A DNA stretch of 64,000 bases, taken from NCBI GenBank assembly GCA_029817715.1, contig JARUPY010000396.1:2232001-2296000 (forward strand). The letters run 5' to 3'. Positions 1 to 11,597 of the stretch are shown piece by piece. The position numbers were made by a program, and so were the translations under genes. Numbering within the stretch: the stretch's first letter is position 1; every line of letters starts with the position of its first letter. The notes beneath the pieces were generated by a model. The model was not told where the DNA came from. It worked only from the letters and a program-made list of their open reading frames with translations, and did no database searches. Source of the stretch: Melastoma dodecandrum. Lineage: Eukaryota; Streptophyta; Magnoliopsida; Myrtales; Melastomataceae.

Positions 1-847
1 TTTTTAGAACAACCTTTTTGTTATAACTTCGAGCGACCCTTTCCTTTTCGACCTGTATTCGATTCAATGCTTGACAACGAGTCAATTCTAAATTCTCCAA
101 CTCTAGGAGCATCGACTCCTCATAATCATTTGGGCGATTGTCTTGATGAGCCAGAAACCTCATCGATTTATAATGAACTTCGATGGGGAGAATCGTATCA
201 TGCCCATAAACTAAACTATATGGGGCTTAACCAATGCTTTCTCGTTTTGTAACACTTAAAGCCCAAAGTACATCTAGTAGCAACGTATGCCATGATAGAG
301 GATTATCGTCAATCATTTTTTTAATTGCATTTTTTATGATCTTGTTGGTGGATTCTGTCTGTCCATTCGATTGAGCATAGTAAGGCGAAGAATTTGTCAA
401 CACGAATCCAAATTCAGAAGCAAATTCCTTGATTACACTACCATTAAAGACGATAGCATTATCGACCACGACATTCTGAGGAATGCCGAATCGATCAATG
501 ATGTCCGATCGAAGGAAATCTATTACAACACTTTGGGTGACATTCTTATAAGACTTTGCTTCGACCCACTTAGTAAAGTAGTCTATGGCTACAAGGATAT
601 AAGAATGTCCATTGTTCAAGCTTGGTCATATTTCTCCGATCATATCCATAGCCCAAGATCGAAATGGCCAAGGTTTAACTACAAGATGTAAGTGAGTTAC
701 GGGTACATGAGATATTGGCCCATGCCTTTGACACTTTTCGCAACCTTTAGCCATATTTATACAATCCTTCATCATTGATGGCCAATAAAAACCATGTTTT
801 CTAATCGACCAGCACAGATAGAGGCCAGAATGATGAAGACCACACAA
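1..847 (-). pseudogene. integrase of the Tat-like element
   Basis: Integrase inserts the cDNA copy into the genome. The region shows the end of the zinc-binding part (CEKCQRHG near 740), then the catalytic core with its three acidic positions in AMDMIGEI (near 650), VVVDNAIVFNG (near 450) and NGQTESTN (near 355). The core is cut by a stop after AMDMIGEI at about 626 and another near 227. Translation resumes beyond 227 (LVYGHDTILPIEVHY), reaching the window edge. The C-terminal domain is therefore only partly inside the window. Confidence 0.85.
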
Positions 848-1125
848 TCCCTGATGCGCTTATATCATTATGGGAATTGCTTCATCCATATCGACGCATC
901 TTAAAAGGACACCATCATTCTGCTTTCGATACAATACGTTGTCGATTAGCATGTAAAATCGCGCCGACAACTTTACTTGGCAGCTTGCCCCCTTCCCAAG
1001 ATTGGAGAAGAATTCCATGAATGGTATTCTCAATCAGTTGTCGTATGGAAAATACTAACGACGTTCACATGCGTGATATTATTGGCTAATATAGACGATA
1101 ACGATTGTACCTGCCTTTCAATTTC

Positions 1126-1770
1126 TTACAACAGTTGAGGACTAACCTTAAATTCAAAAGCATGTTGTGCCAACTGGTTTGCTTCGGAATTTTCTTCCCT
1201 AGGAACATGTTCGAAGCGCACTTCCTTAAAGATGGAAGATAACTCATGTACATTGTCCAAGTATCGTTGAAGATGGTCGAAGGTATAGATAGTCAATCCT
1301 AGGACATGATTAATGACAAGATGCGAGTCTCCTCGAAATATTGCATATGATACTTGAAGATCGATCATTGTTTGTAAAGCAAAAATTAAAGCTTCATATT
1401 CGACAGAATTATTTGTTAAAACACCGCCGATTGTATAAGCCACTTTATGTTTTACTTTCAAGGGCGATAAAACATAAATCCCTACTCCAGCTCTTTCGCT
1501 AGATACGGATCCATCAAACCATGCTTCCCAGTATTCGATTTGATCTCGGGAATCTGTTGTGTTAGAATCAATGTATTGGGCTAAGAAGTCGGCCAAAATC
1601 TGTCCTTTGATCGACGCATGTGGTCGATATTGCAGGTCAAAAGGAGACAAAATAATGCTCCATTTGCTCAGCCTACCTGAAAACATAAGACTGTCGAACC
1701 ACAATTTAAGTATAGGAGTATTCGATACTACATACACTGTATTGTTTCCAATATAATGTCGTACTTTCAT
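1126..1770 (-). pseudogene. second RNase H-like domain (aRH) of the Tat-like element
   Basis: A 214-codon open stretch. The first part is the end of the gypsy RNase H/connection (LADFLAQYID), and the second part is the extra RNase H typical of Tat elements, with the hallmark run EAWFDGSVSSERAGVGIYV, then SVEYEALIFAL and the catalytic-region FRGDSHLVINHV. It lies between RT and integrase in the same orientation. No stop interrupts it, unlike its neighbours. Confidence 0.8.
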
Positions 1771-1889
1771 TACAGCATGATATAATGAAAGACATAACTT
1801 TTCATGGGCAGTGTACCAACATTCTATTGCGGAAAAAATCCGAAATAGGTAACAAACAACCCACTCTTTTCGTTGATCGTCCTCTTACA

Positions 1890-2886
1890 CTAACATCGAT
1901 CCGAGGACGTTGTAGCTGTCAGTGATATATAGCAGAAAGGGCAATCATATTTAGGTGAAACCAAAACAGGTGGATAGATCAGGTATTTCTTGATAGCTTC
2001 GAAGAACTCTTGGTGTTTATCAGTCCATTCAAAACTATCATATCCTCTTAGCAAGTTAGAAAATGTCGTTGTTCGACTAACAAGATTAACTATGAATCTT
2101 CGTAAATAATTTACTCTTCCCAAGAAAGCTTGAAGCTGTTTTTTAGTCGATGGATGAGGCAGATCCTGTATTGCCTTGATCTTTCTGGGATCTACCTCTA
2201 TCCTCGATTATGGACTAAAAATCCCAAAAATTGACCGGCACGAACACCGAAAGCACATTTCAAGGGATTCAACTTCAAATTATGCTTTCTCATATGAAGA
2301 AAAGCCTTCTGAAGATCATCAACATAGTAATCATTTGTCAAAGATTTTACCACGATATTATCGACGTAAACCTCAACCGTCGACCCGATTAATGGATTAA
2401 AGATAAGGTTCATCGTCCTTTGATAGGTTGCGCCAGTATTCTTTAAGCCGAAAGGCAAGACAACCCATTCAAAAATTCCAAAGGGATAACGAAATGCTGT
2501 CTTGTGAATATCATCTTCGGCGATGAAGATCTAGTTATATCTAGAATAACCATCCATAAAAGACATAAGCTTATGTTCAGATGTTTTATCGATGAGTTCA
2601 TCCGCTATCGGCATCGGATATTCATCTTTTGGAGTTGCTTTGTTGAGATCCCTAAAATCGATACAAACACGAATCTTTCCATTCTTTTTATTAAAGGGAC
2701 AATGGAAGAAATCAATTCTGTATATCGAGATGTCCTTATATACCCAGCGTCGAATAGCTTTTTTACCTCTTCATAGACTTGTTGTCTATGTTCGGTCGAC
2801 AGTCGGCGCGGAGCTTGTTTCACAGGTTTAAAATCTGATTTAGTAGGTAGAGTGTGCTCAACCAATCGTCGATCTAAACCAGGCAT
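1890..2886 (-). pseudogene. reverse transcriptase/RNase H of the Tat-like element
   Basis: RT copies the element RNA into DNA. Motifs seen in order on the reverse strand are VKQAPRRLSTEHRQQVYEEV (2,830-2,770), SIVPLIKR, FRYPFGIFEW and LPFGLKNTGATYQRTMN (about 2,460-2,400), EVYVDNIVVKS (2,370-2,340) and CAFGVRAGQFLGFLV. Then FEWTDKHQEFFEAIKKYL belongs to the RT-RH connection. The catalytic YxDD box reads YVDN, with Asn encoded at 2,357-2,359, so the enzyme would be dead even without the frameshifts near 2,600 and 2,200. Confidence 0.85.
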
Positions 2887-3577
2887 TTCAGTATAATACT
2901 ATTCAAAACAATCTTTGAATTCCTTTAAGAGGACTAGGATCGATTGAAAGAGATATGCATCAATCGAACACTGATAAAAGTAGGTCGCTGAATTGCATCG
3001 TCACTTAAATTATCTATAACTAAAGATTACGAGGCAACATTAATGTGTCTCGATCCTCTAGCGATTCAGCTATTGATTTATCAAAAAACGTTGTTTTATT
3101 CAAGTAGGATGGGATACAACACCAGTCGAATCTACACACGATTACAAACCAGATTCGACTCATCCTCTTCAACACGCTGGTCGGGACTATCTACGTCCAG
3201 TGAACTGGTTTCAAGACACAAATCTAGACTAACTCTAGGCCTAGTTAGTCTATACACTCGTAGTCGCTCCAAGATATCGATGACTACAACCTCCTTATCT
3301 AGATCAAGCATCTTCGACATCTCGGAAGAGTATCTCGGGCTCCAAGTGCGGATTATCAGCATCATTATTCTTCTTCCCAACAGCAAGGGCATTATTATCC
3401 TCTACCTCAGCAAGAACATCATTCTTCTCTCCCTTGGACAGAGTCATTCTTCTCTCCCTTGACAGATCCAGGGATTAATTTAGCAGTTTCCTTAATGGAG
3501 TGAAGGATATCAGAAAGTTCTACCTCTCTCTTGGCCTGAGCCTGAGCTTCGACTGCTGGGGGTACTTTATCATAATC

Positions 3578-4168
3578 TCATCCAGATGCAGCATCGATAA
3601 TGGGATGTAGAGGACCTCCATACTTCATCAGATACTCGAATTTTCCAGTGGATTCACCCAATGGTCTGACATTTGGGTCTCCCAAAGCATACATCTTCTT
3701 CAGACTAATATTGTCGACTGTGCCAATAACATCACCTGTACAAATTTCGACAGGATTAAAATATGCGTTAATAGTTGAGTCGGCCTTAACTACATCGACT
3801 TCAAAATCAAGCCCCAACATAAGTTCTCGATGAAGAGTAGAAGGGATCACAGCTGCCTTATGCAGCCAATCTCAACCCAACAGGGCACTAAATGTAGTGT
3901 CTACATCGACAATGAAGAAAGCAGTATTTATTTCAGATCTTCCAACCTTCAAATTGATTAGAAATATTCCCACACACTTCGACATAATGCCATTGAAGTC
4001 GGTTATACCGACGTCAGTGGTAGTGACGTCTGCCCTGTCGTACCCTAAGTATCGAAGGGTACATAAAAGCATCACATTAACCGTTGCGCCATTATCGACA
4101 AGAACCTTCTTCAAAGGAATCCCATTAAACTCAGCTTCGATATAAAGCGAATGCATCTGGGATCTCAT
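3578..4168 (-). pseudogene. aspartic protease of the Tat-like element
   Basis: The retroviral-type protease cleaves the polyprotein. The active-site run is KKVLVDNGATVNVM at about 4,115-4,075, followed by the flap-like part and FSALLG. A TGA stop at 3,872-3,874 splits the domain at the conserved LLG(R)DWLH motif; a CGA-to-TGA change would explain it. The frame then continues through AAVIPSTLHRELML down to 3,578. Confidence 0.75.
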
Positions 4169-4194
4169 AGAAGAATTAGGTTTAATAAATCAAT

Positions 4195-5139
4195 TTAATG
4201 GAAAACCCACGGGACAACGAACAACTCGAGGTGTCGAAGTCTTAAGGATACCTGGAAAGGTCGGTCGACAATTGGTCCCGCAAACTCCATAAGCAGCATT
4301 ATGACGTTGCACTCTACAGTGTTTTCGGGAACGTTAAACCGGATCGGATTATAATCAGTGTCATCAAAGGTATCTTCGAAGTCTTCATCCACAACCGGTA
4401 TTTCCTTGACCTTAATAGGACCGTCATGTGAAGTAGAATTATCGATCACAGGAAGATCTTCTCGATCAAATCTCTGTTCTTCAACCGATATAGGATCAAC
4501 GGATTTCTGCCGTTTCTCCTCTGCTCTCCTTCGACGTCTTTCTTTCCTTTTCCTACTGCTCTTAGATGGAAGCGAAGATCTATAGTTTCCCACTTGTCTC
4601 CACTCATCATCATTACAAAAAGGAGGATCGATTTTACGTCGACGAGATCGACAATATTCAGGATTTACCTGAACGAACTGTCCTTCTTGAGGATCATATC
4701 CCTCCAATTGTCCAACACCTTCCTTCTGAACAAAGACGGGCATACAATAGAATGGATTTGTGTCGAACATACCTGGAATCGCATCGTCGACAAGGACGAT
4801 ATGAAACATGTTCACAGAGCACATAACAATCAGCTTTTGCAGATAATTGAATGAGCAAATGTGGCAGAGCTGAGAGATCAGAATCTTGTTCCTCAAGATA
4901 GGACTGCATCGATTGCATGTGTCAGCTTTCTCAAGAAACTTTGCAATAGGAGGCCCATCTTTGATAGCCTGCTCGTCAAGATGAGGAGGAGGTCGAAGTC
5001 TGTCCCTTACATCGCCCCTCTTGATAGTCTCCTTCGAAAGATCACTCGATTTGGCAGAACAATCTACACCACTGTTTGCAGTCGGTGGCACCAGTTCAGC
5101 ATCGAGGCAACGAGACACTGCCCTAGACTTCTGAACCAC
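4195..5139 (-). pseudogene. gag-protease linker region of the Tat-like element
   Basis: A 314-codon open frame between the gag zinc knuckle and the protease. It has no domain I can name. It contains a strongly basic run (SRKRKERRRRRAEEKRQK, about 4,570-4,500) followed by an acidic part (PVVDEDFEDTFDDTDYNP). Tat elements often carry a long, variable spacer here. It is part of the retroelement polyprotein and not a host gene, judged by position and orientation. Confidence 0.55.
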
Positions 5140-5599
5140 TTGCCTTTTGTCAGGAAAAACTTCATGGGCTTCAAAAGAGGATCATCTGCCTTTGGGGTGC
5201 CTATTGAATGCCTTCGGGGGCTCTTTATGTGGAACTCCAATTGCAGCTCTTTCGAGTGAAGTCGGATCGAATACTCCTCTGTCTGATGGGACTGAAAAAA
5301 CTTCCTGAAAGTGAAGCACTTGTCGTGGTGTGGGTTTCATCCATATGCCACCAGCAGACTTCGTTCTTCAGCATCGAAGCAGTCACAGGGCAAGAAATGA
5401 CTCCATATTCTAGAAGCCTTTGAATAGCTTGTTGACTACATAAGTCTCTCCAGAAACATGGGATTCCTGAAAAGCACGTCGAACAACATCAACTACGTTA
5501 ATATCGAACGTATGAACCTCACAATCAGCAAAAGGGTTTTTATCGACAAAAGATGATTCTTCAGACTCTTTAAAGCACAAAATTTTAGCTTCGATAAGA

Positions 5600-6871
5600 T
5601 CCTGTATAAGATTTCTGAAAGTTAAGCAATCACGTGTGGCATGAGTGAAAGACCCATGCCATTTGCAATAACTCTGCTTCTTTTCCCTATCAGTTCGGGG
5701 AAGTCAATGACCAGGTTTGAGTTTGATTCGATCTCGCTTATGGAGCCAGTCGAAGGCATCATCAGCCTTTTCAACATCGAATGAATATTTCCGTTCTTCG
5801 TTCGACTTCTGAGACGCCTTGGCTTTAAAGTTCTTCTTCGATAGAGGGTCACAAACGGTTGACTCTCCTTTTATAAACTCCGCCATATCGACTTCGACGA
5901 TCATAGGTTCGACTTGATAAGCTGTTCGATCCCTCGACTCCTCTCGGGGCAGATTTTTCGTATTTGGTAGCTCTCAAAGAGAGTTCGTAGCGGTATCTGA
6001 ACTTCTCTCCCTGAATTTTCTTTCGTATACGAATATCCAAAGCATCCTGAGCTATATTGACGACCTCATCTTCGCTGACTGATATTTTATACCTCAATCG
6101 AGCCTTCCGGAACCCTTGTAGGAATGCCGCTGCTAGTTCTCCAGGCTGCCGCGGCATCTTAGCTAACTCAACCAAAGAAATGGTCGAATCAAGAGTAGCG
6201 AAGGCCTGCATAAACTGAGTTTGCATATCCTGCCAATTTTGCACCGAATTAGGCTAGAGATAGATATACCAGGTGAATGCTGGTCCAGTGAGCGAATTGG
6301 GGAAGAGTCGAAGCTTCCAATAGTCATTGTTCGACGCTTCTCATGTCTGGTAAGTGAACCGAGTTATATGCTCCATCAGTGTAATCTCATCTTCGACAGA
6401 GAAACGTGTGAAATCGGGGAACTTATAACCCCTAGGATAAGGATAATCTCGATCGACGAAATCATGGTAAGGTGTCCTGTAAAGGTTAACCTCTTCCCTT
6501 CATGTAGAACCTGGGACTATCTGCTCTATCATTCGAGCAATCATATCCCTATAGTCAACTGCATCGATGGGCATCATAGGAGCTCTATGGACTTCCCTCT
6601 CCAAGATTCCTATCAACCTCTTGATCGAAGGTAGGTCTACCCCTAGGGACATTGCCGAAAAGGTTCCTCCTTGGAATTTGACCTTCAGTTGGTGGTCTGC
6701 GAGTGGGATTTTCGACTGTGGAACGTGTGTAATGACTCTCCCTTCGATGATGAGGAGGCCCGTAAGCCTGCAGCCTGTATTGATCCTACGTGTTATATTC
6801 AAGATCGACAAAATCGTTATAACGATATGATCGATCAGGCGTGACAAAATCAGTTCGATCATCAGGCACAT
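5600..6871 (-). pseudogene. gag of the Tat-like element
   Basis: Gag forms the virus-like particle. The retrotransposon gag core is visible at 6,244-5,990: NWQDMQTQFMQAF, then AAAFLQGFRKARLRYK and EDEVVNIAQDALDIRIRKKI. After a frame change near 5,850 a knuckle-like motif follows (YCKWHGSFTHATRDC, about 5,685-5,640), then LTFRNLIQDLIEAK. The N-terminal part (6,871-6,500) is open but only loosely gag-like. Several frameshifts are needed to read through it. Confidence 0.65.
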
Positions 6872-7330
6872 TGCGTAATGTATTCGATTCGACTCGTCGA
6901 AAGGCTTGAGTTACCGAGATAGGATCATGGGCGATTTTAATGATCGAAACTCACCCTATGCTTCTCGTCGAGAATTGCAGCCTTTCTTGCCGCAGTTTTA
7001 GGGGAATATTCAGCGTCGATCCTGGTAGTCAACCCTTGGAGTTGTTTCTGCAAATCCACAAGATTCTCCTGATACTTAGCCATGTCCAAAGGGACAGCCT
7101 CTGGCGCGAACGGCAAGACGTTCGCTGCAGGGGAACTTATTCGCTCCTGTGTCTAGACATTTTGCTATCCAGGATTTTGGGCATTTTGTTGCCCATTCCG
7201 ACGACTCTGGCCAATATTGACATTCTGGCCTTGTCCGGAGTTTTCCTCCGAGTCATCATGAGTATCAGCCATTCTGTTAGCCGTACTGCGAGTTGTTGGC
7301 ATTCCGTGTTGCCACACGAAAGTTGTTTCT

Positions 7331-7350
7331 TGCTCCCGGTGTGGTTGCCA
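7331..7350 (-). other. putative primer-binding site
   Basis: On the reverse strand the bases start TGGCAACC and run on through CACACCGGGAGCA. They sit about 10 nt inside the inner LTR edge proposed at 7,361 (TGTGGGCG on the + strand). Position and the leading TGG fit a tRNA primer site; the tRNA was not identified. Confidence 0.4.
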
Positions 7351-7591
7351 AAAACATATTTGTGGGCGAAACACGTCGCGATATATCGAGGACTCAAGTG
7401 TTGAAAGAAAAGTGGTCGCCAATAAAGTATACGAACAAAAGAACAATTAGAATTTCACTACGTATAAAGAAAAGAACTTACAGCCATTGCACAACACTTA
7501 AAACGGTTACGGATAGTAAAGTTGACAATCAAACAGCCCTTCGGGTACATAGAATGATTGTCTGATGTCTTACAATTGACTAGGGCTGACT

Positions 7592-7599
7592 TATTTATA
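7592..7599 (-). promoter_or_regulatory. TATA box of the LTR promoter
   Basis: Reverse-strand TATAAATA in the LTR of the Tat-like element, reading toward gag. Confidence 0.5.
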
Positions 7600-7988
7600 G
7601 ACCTAACGTAAATAACTGTCAACTGACGCAAAATTAACACGTGCTAATTGTCCTAAAACTAACTATCGATCGAGTATCGAAACTATATCGTCGACCAACT
7701 CCTGTTGAAGCATTGACCTTTGTCTTGGAGATCACTTCGACGCTGCATCAACGACCATTCTCCAAATGACATCGATCTTGGTCTCCTTTGAAGTCCATCG
7801 CAAGGCCCAGAATTACGTTTACCATGTAGCCATAACTGTTGTCCTAAACGCATTTTAAACACGTGTTTACTACACTTAAAATTACCATTCTAGCGTCTGC
7901 GACAACGTCAAAGTGCTCCAGCTGTGACAACATCAAAGTGCTTCTACGGCAGCAACAACTGCTGCGACGACACCCTTTGATGGCACCT

Positions 7989-8180
7989 GCTTCTACGCCA
8001 GTCGTCGATAGAGCTACTTCTACGTCAGCCGTCGATGGAGCTGCTTCTACGCCAGCCGTCGATGGAGCTCCTCCTTCTACGCCAGCCGTCGATGGAGCTG
8101 CTTCTACGCCAGCCGTCGATGGAGCTGTTTCTACGCCAGCCGTCGATGGTGCTGCTTCTACGCCAGCCGTCGATGTTGTC
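7989..8180. repeat. 27-bp minisatellite, seven units
   Basis: Seven tandem units of a 27-bp repeat (core TACGCCAGCCGTCGATGGAG), starting at 7989, 8016, 8043, 8073, 8100, 8127 and 8154. A 3-bp CCT insert separates units 3 and 4, so the whole array keeps one reading frame. On the + strand each unit encodes nine residues, ASTPAVDGA. The middle units are nearly identical and the end units diverge. There is no sign that the surrounding open frame (7,863-8,183) is a gene. Confidence 0.9.
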
Positions 8181-8694
8181 TAGAATGTCCATCGATGAAC
8201 CATGGAGTTCTCCATTATCGATGGCGTTTCTCTCTAGGCTTACCGTTACACATGGTCTCGTCGATGTTAGGCTCGATCTTGCCCAAAATCTTGTAAATAA
8301 TATCTAATAAGAAACATGCATGCTTATGTAAACCTAAGACATGGTTAGATTGTCCGTCTACAAAACAAAGACCTGCCTCTTACGCCTAACCAAGAGAAAC
8401 AAATAAAAATGTAAATGAATAAGCGAAACGAGTTTGTCTATGATAAGGAGGAACAACAAATAAAGGAAAGATATAAAAACCAAACAACCAATGAACTGAA
8501 TTAATTAAGGAAAACGATTGGCTTCCCCCTAACTTTCGCTCAATCTCTTGAAATATTTTTCCGCTGTCTATTTAACCGAATCAATTCCTTCTATCGCCAG
8601 AGCAATAACAAAAGGCATAAAAAAAAAACAGAAAAACTCTGTTGAGCATAAACAAGATTTTGTTGTTCTGACAACAAATTCACTCCCCCACGCA
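8181..8694. other. intergenic DNA upstream of pectate lyase
   Basis: AT-rich sequence between the LTR and the pectate lyase promoter. I see no gene or RNA in it. Confidence 0.5.
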
Positions 8695-8703
8695 TATATA
8701 AAA
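8695..8703 (+). promoter_or_regulatory. TATA box for pectate lyase gene
   Basis: TATATAAAA lies 203 nt upstream of the chosen start codon at 8,906, giving a 5' leader of roughly 170 nt if transcription starts about 30 nt downstream. Confidence 0.55.
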
Positions 8704-8905
8704 GTCATGTCTTCCTGCGGTGATCGGATAGAAACCCAGAACTTGGAACAAAGGAAAGAAGATTATGTGGTAAGGGCATACATAGTCTAAGGGAACCCCC
8801 GGTTGTAACCTTCCCTTCCCGAGAGTCCTTGGCGGCAGGGGGTTCCGAGCACGCCTGCAAGCGTACCGCCCCATCGTCATTGGACCTTCCGCCAATCGCC
8901 CGAGA

Positions 8906-10298
8906 ATGGACGCGTCCAGGCTTTGCCTTACCTTCGTGGTGTTGTTGGCCGTTGTTGTCCCCGGACTTGGCTGGAATATCACCGACCACGACGAGTATTG
9001 GCAGAGGCGGGCCGAGCAGGCCTGGAAGGACGCCCTCGAGGCGTATCATCCCGATCCGGAAGCGGTCGCCGCGCATTTCAACTCTCATGTCCACAAGTGA
9101 TTCACCCTCGGACCGTCTGGGTGGTTGTGTTTTTTCTTTTTCACCATTGAGGATGATCGTTTTGCGTGTTTTTTGCAGGGTCTTGGATGGGACGAACAGT
9201 ACGAGGAGGGGGTTGAAGAAATACAAAGGACCGTGCTTGGCGACGAACCCGATCGACAGGTGCTGGCGGTGCCGGGCGGACTGGGCTTCGGACAGGAAGA
9301 GGCTCGCGAGATGCGTGCTTGGTTTTGGCCGCAGAACTACAGGTGGACTGAAGGGAAGGTTTTATGTCGTCACGGATCCTTCCGACAACAACGTGCTAAA
9401 TCCCAAGGTCGGTACTCTCCGACATGCCGTGATCCAGAACCGTCCGCTGTGGATCATATTTGCCCGCAGCATGACCATCAGGCTGAACCAGGAGCTGCTC
9501 ATCACAAGCCACAAGACCATTGATGGAAGAGGCGCTTACGTGCACATCGCGCACGGCGCTGGCATCACAGTCCAGTTCTCAAAGAATGTGATCATACACA
9601 GCCTACGAATCCACGATACCGTGTCAGCAAATGGAGGCATGATTAGGGATGCCGAGGACCATTTTGGCTTTAGGACACGGAGCGATGGAGATGGTATCTC
9701 TATCTTTGGGTCGGTAAATGTCTGGATCGACCACGTGTCGATGTCAAACTGCCAGGACGGACTCATTGACGCAATCCAGGGATCAACTGCCATCACGATC
9801 TCGAACTGCCACTTTACGAACCATAATGATGTGATGCTTCTAGGTGCGAGCGATGTCTTCAGTGGAGATAAGATCATGCAGGTGACGGTCGCATTCAACC
9901 ACTTTGGCCGAGGGCTTGTCCAGAGGATGCCAAGGTGCCGTTGGGGATTCTTCCACATCGTCAACAACGACTACACCCACTGGCTGATGTATGCCATCGG
10001 TGGGAGCTCTCACCCGACCATCATTAGCGAAGGCAATCGTTTCATCGCGCCGCACAACTTGGCTGCAAAAGAGGTCACGAAGAGAGATTACGCGGCCCCG
10101 AGTGTCTGGAGGTCCTGGACTTGGAGGTCCCGAGGGGACCTTATGATGAATGGGGCATTCTTCGTGCAGTCCGGGCAGGCATTGGGTAGGAAGCCATACG
10201 GAAGACTGGACATGATCAAGGCGAAGCCCGGGACTTTTGTCACAAGGCTGACACGGTTTTCTGGGGCGCTCAGCTGCCTACCAGGAAAGAAGTGTTAA
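8906..10298 (+). CDS. pectate lyase (polysaccharide lyase family 1)
   Basis: Secreted enzyme that cleaves de-esterified pectate in the cell wall by beta-elimination with Ca2+. Two exons: 8,906-9,096 and 9,179-10,298, joined over an 82-bp GT-AG intron; the split Lys codon restores frame and gives 436 residues, normal for plant members. Residues 1-22 form a signal peptide ([17 protein letters not shown]). Then comes the plant N-terminal pectate lyase region and the parallel beta-helix core: [34 protein letters not shown], vWIDH (near residue 246) and the substrate-binding RMPRCRWG (313-320). It ends LSCLPGKKC as expected. Start chosen because upstream frames lack a signal peptide. A longer + frame from 8,829 reads through the intron and exon 1 in the wrong phase. 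It looks intact. Confidence 0.95.
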
Positions 10299-11547
10299 GA
10301 GGGGGAAAAAAATATCGATTTTCTCTGGTTTCTGCAGAATATGTTTTCGACTTGCTACTGTTACACCTGCTCTGCAAAGAGAGAAAAAAGAAGAACATAA
10401 GGTCATCGATCAGCTGAAGGAGCTTATATAGAAAGAAGAAAATTTCGAATCATTTTTTATTTGCTTGCGGCCGAATCCGGTCTTACGATCACCATAATTG
10501 CGGTCCTTTCCCTATAACATTCTCTCTGGCGAAGAATTGAAATTAGCCGGCATCCTTTCGATCCACGTTTCGCCAGATTTGAGAGTTCTACTGTCCTTCC
10601 GCCAATGGTAATCACGGTTGTGGTGCTGTGAAACATCGGCAAAAATGCTGTGTTCTGTGGACAACAATCCATCTGCGCTGCTGTGGTGATCTTTTGGCCG
10701 ATTGTGCCTCGAGTTTCGCAGTCTGTATCGGTATCGTGAAAGAGTTTTCAAAACAACTGTATCGTCGTATAATTAAATATTACATCAGAATACTTTGGAA
10801 ACACCATCACGGGTGTAGAGGTCCCAACATCATTTGAAATCATAGAGCTAGTTTGAGTCCCCTGGACGAGGAATTCAAGAACCAGGTTCATCGATGAAAG
10901 ACAACAATGGCATACTGTGTAGCTCGGCATGCCGAGTAATTGACAGCATTTCGCAAATTGCTTCTTCCAGGGGGCCAGATGCGTTAACATATTCCCAGAC
11001 TGTTCTCCTAGACATCATCAATTTCAAGACAGAATTTCCGAAATTTTTGTTTTCTCCACTTTGTCAACTTCTTGGGAAGTCCCTGACGACACCGGCCTCA
11101 ATGAAGTTTTTGCGATCTCTGCACATCAGTGTAAGATGTGATATAGAGTCTAGGATCGGTAGCTGTACTGTGCTGCTGAACATCTGAACTGAACACGAGG
11201 GACCTTAGTTTCGATTGCTCGGTTATTTTGACGTTCGAGTTAATCAACCATCTTACGAATTCAAGACTTGATTGGTTGCTTTGACAAGTCATTCCTAAAT
11301 GGTTTCAGATTTCGATTGTATGCCCGGAAAGTTATATCGGAGCACATACATTTAACACGGGCTTGGGAAATGACGGAGAAGACATGATGACAACATCAGA
11401 GCATGTCCGACAGAGTAGGGATGCAGACGGTTTTCCTTAAGCTTTGCTCGGGATTATCGTCAAAAATGAACTCTTCCTTAGACCAGTTGTGTCGACAAGA
11501 AGCGACAGCAAAGCATAACGAAGCCGAATGAAAACAGCTGCTCTTGC
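10299..11547. other. intergenic, pectate lyase 3' region
   Basis: Includes the likely 3' UTR of the pectate lyase in its first few hundred bases. The rest, up to the AP2 promoter, shows no recognisable gene; short open frames on both strands look random. Confidence 0.5.
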
Positions 11548-11554
11548 TATATAA
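11548..11554 (+). promoter_or_regulatory. TATA box for AP2 gene
   Basis: TATATAA at 44 nt before the favoured start codon at 11,598. This implies a very short leader, or translation from a later ATG (11,658). Confidence 0.4.
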
Positions 11555-11597
11555 GCTCGAAACAATGCGGTTACGAAGAAAGTGGCGGAAAGGAAAA

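Larger units (their letters stand above)
1..8252 (-). mobile_element. Ty3/gypsy LTR retrotransposon, Tat-like lineage, partial
   Basis: Read on the reverse strand the order is LTR, gag, protease, reverse transcriptase with RNase H, a second RNase H-like domain, then integrase, which is the Ty3/gypsy order. The extra RNase H between RT-RH and integrase, and a gag zinc-knuckle variant (CKWHG...HATRDC near 5,640-5,680), point to the Tat group (Retand/Ogre). Many frameshifts and stops break the frames, so the copy is not autonomous. The 3' LTR should lie left of base 1. The outer (right) limit is a guess at 8,252, where the sequence ends in CA; the inner edge near 7,361 is better supported. Confidence 0.85.
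7361..8252 (-). repeat. probable 5' LTR of the Tat-like element
   Basis: Lies just outside the proposed primer-binding site and begins TG on the + strand. It contains a TATA box on the reverse strand at 7,592-7,599 about 230 nt from the inner edge, giving a plausible U3-R-U5 layout read leftward. The 27-bp minisatellite falls in the U3 side. The outer limit is uncertain because the partner LTR is outside the window. Confidence 0.5.

Noticed and set aside
8829..9178. Upstream extension of the long + frame into the pectate lyase
   Set aside because: It reads exon 1 and the intron in the wrong phase; the two-exon model gives a signal peptide and the family N-terminus.
9536..9967. Reverse-strand frame inside pectate lyase exon 2
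   Set aside because: Antisense shadow of a strongly conserved coding exon.
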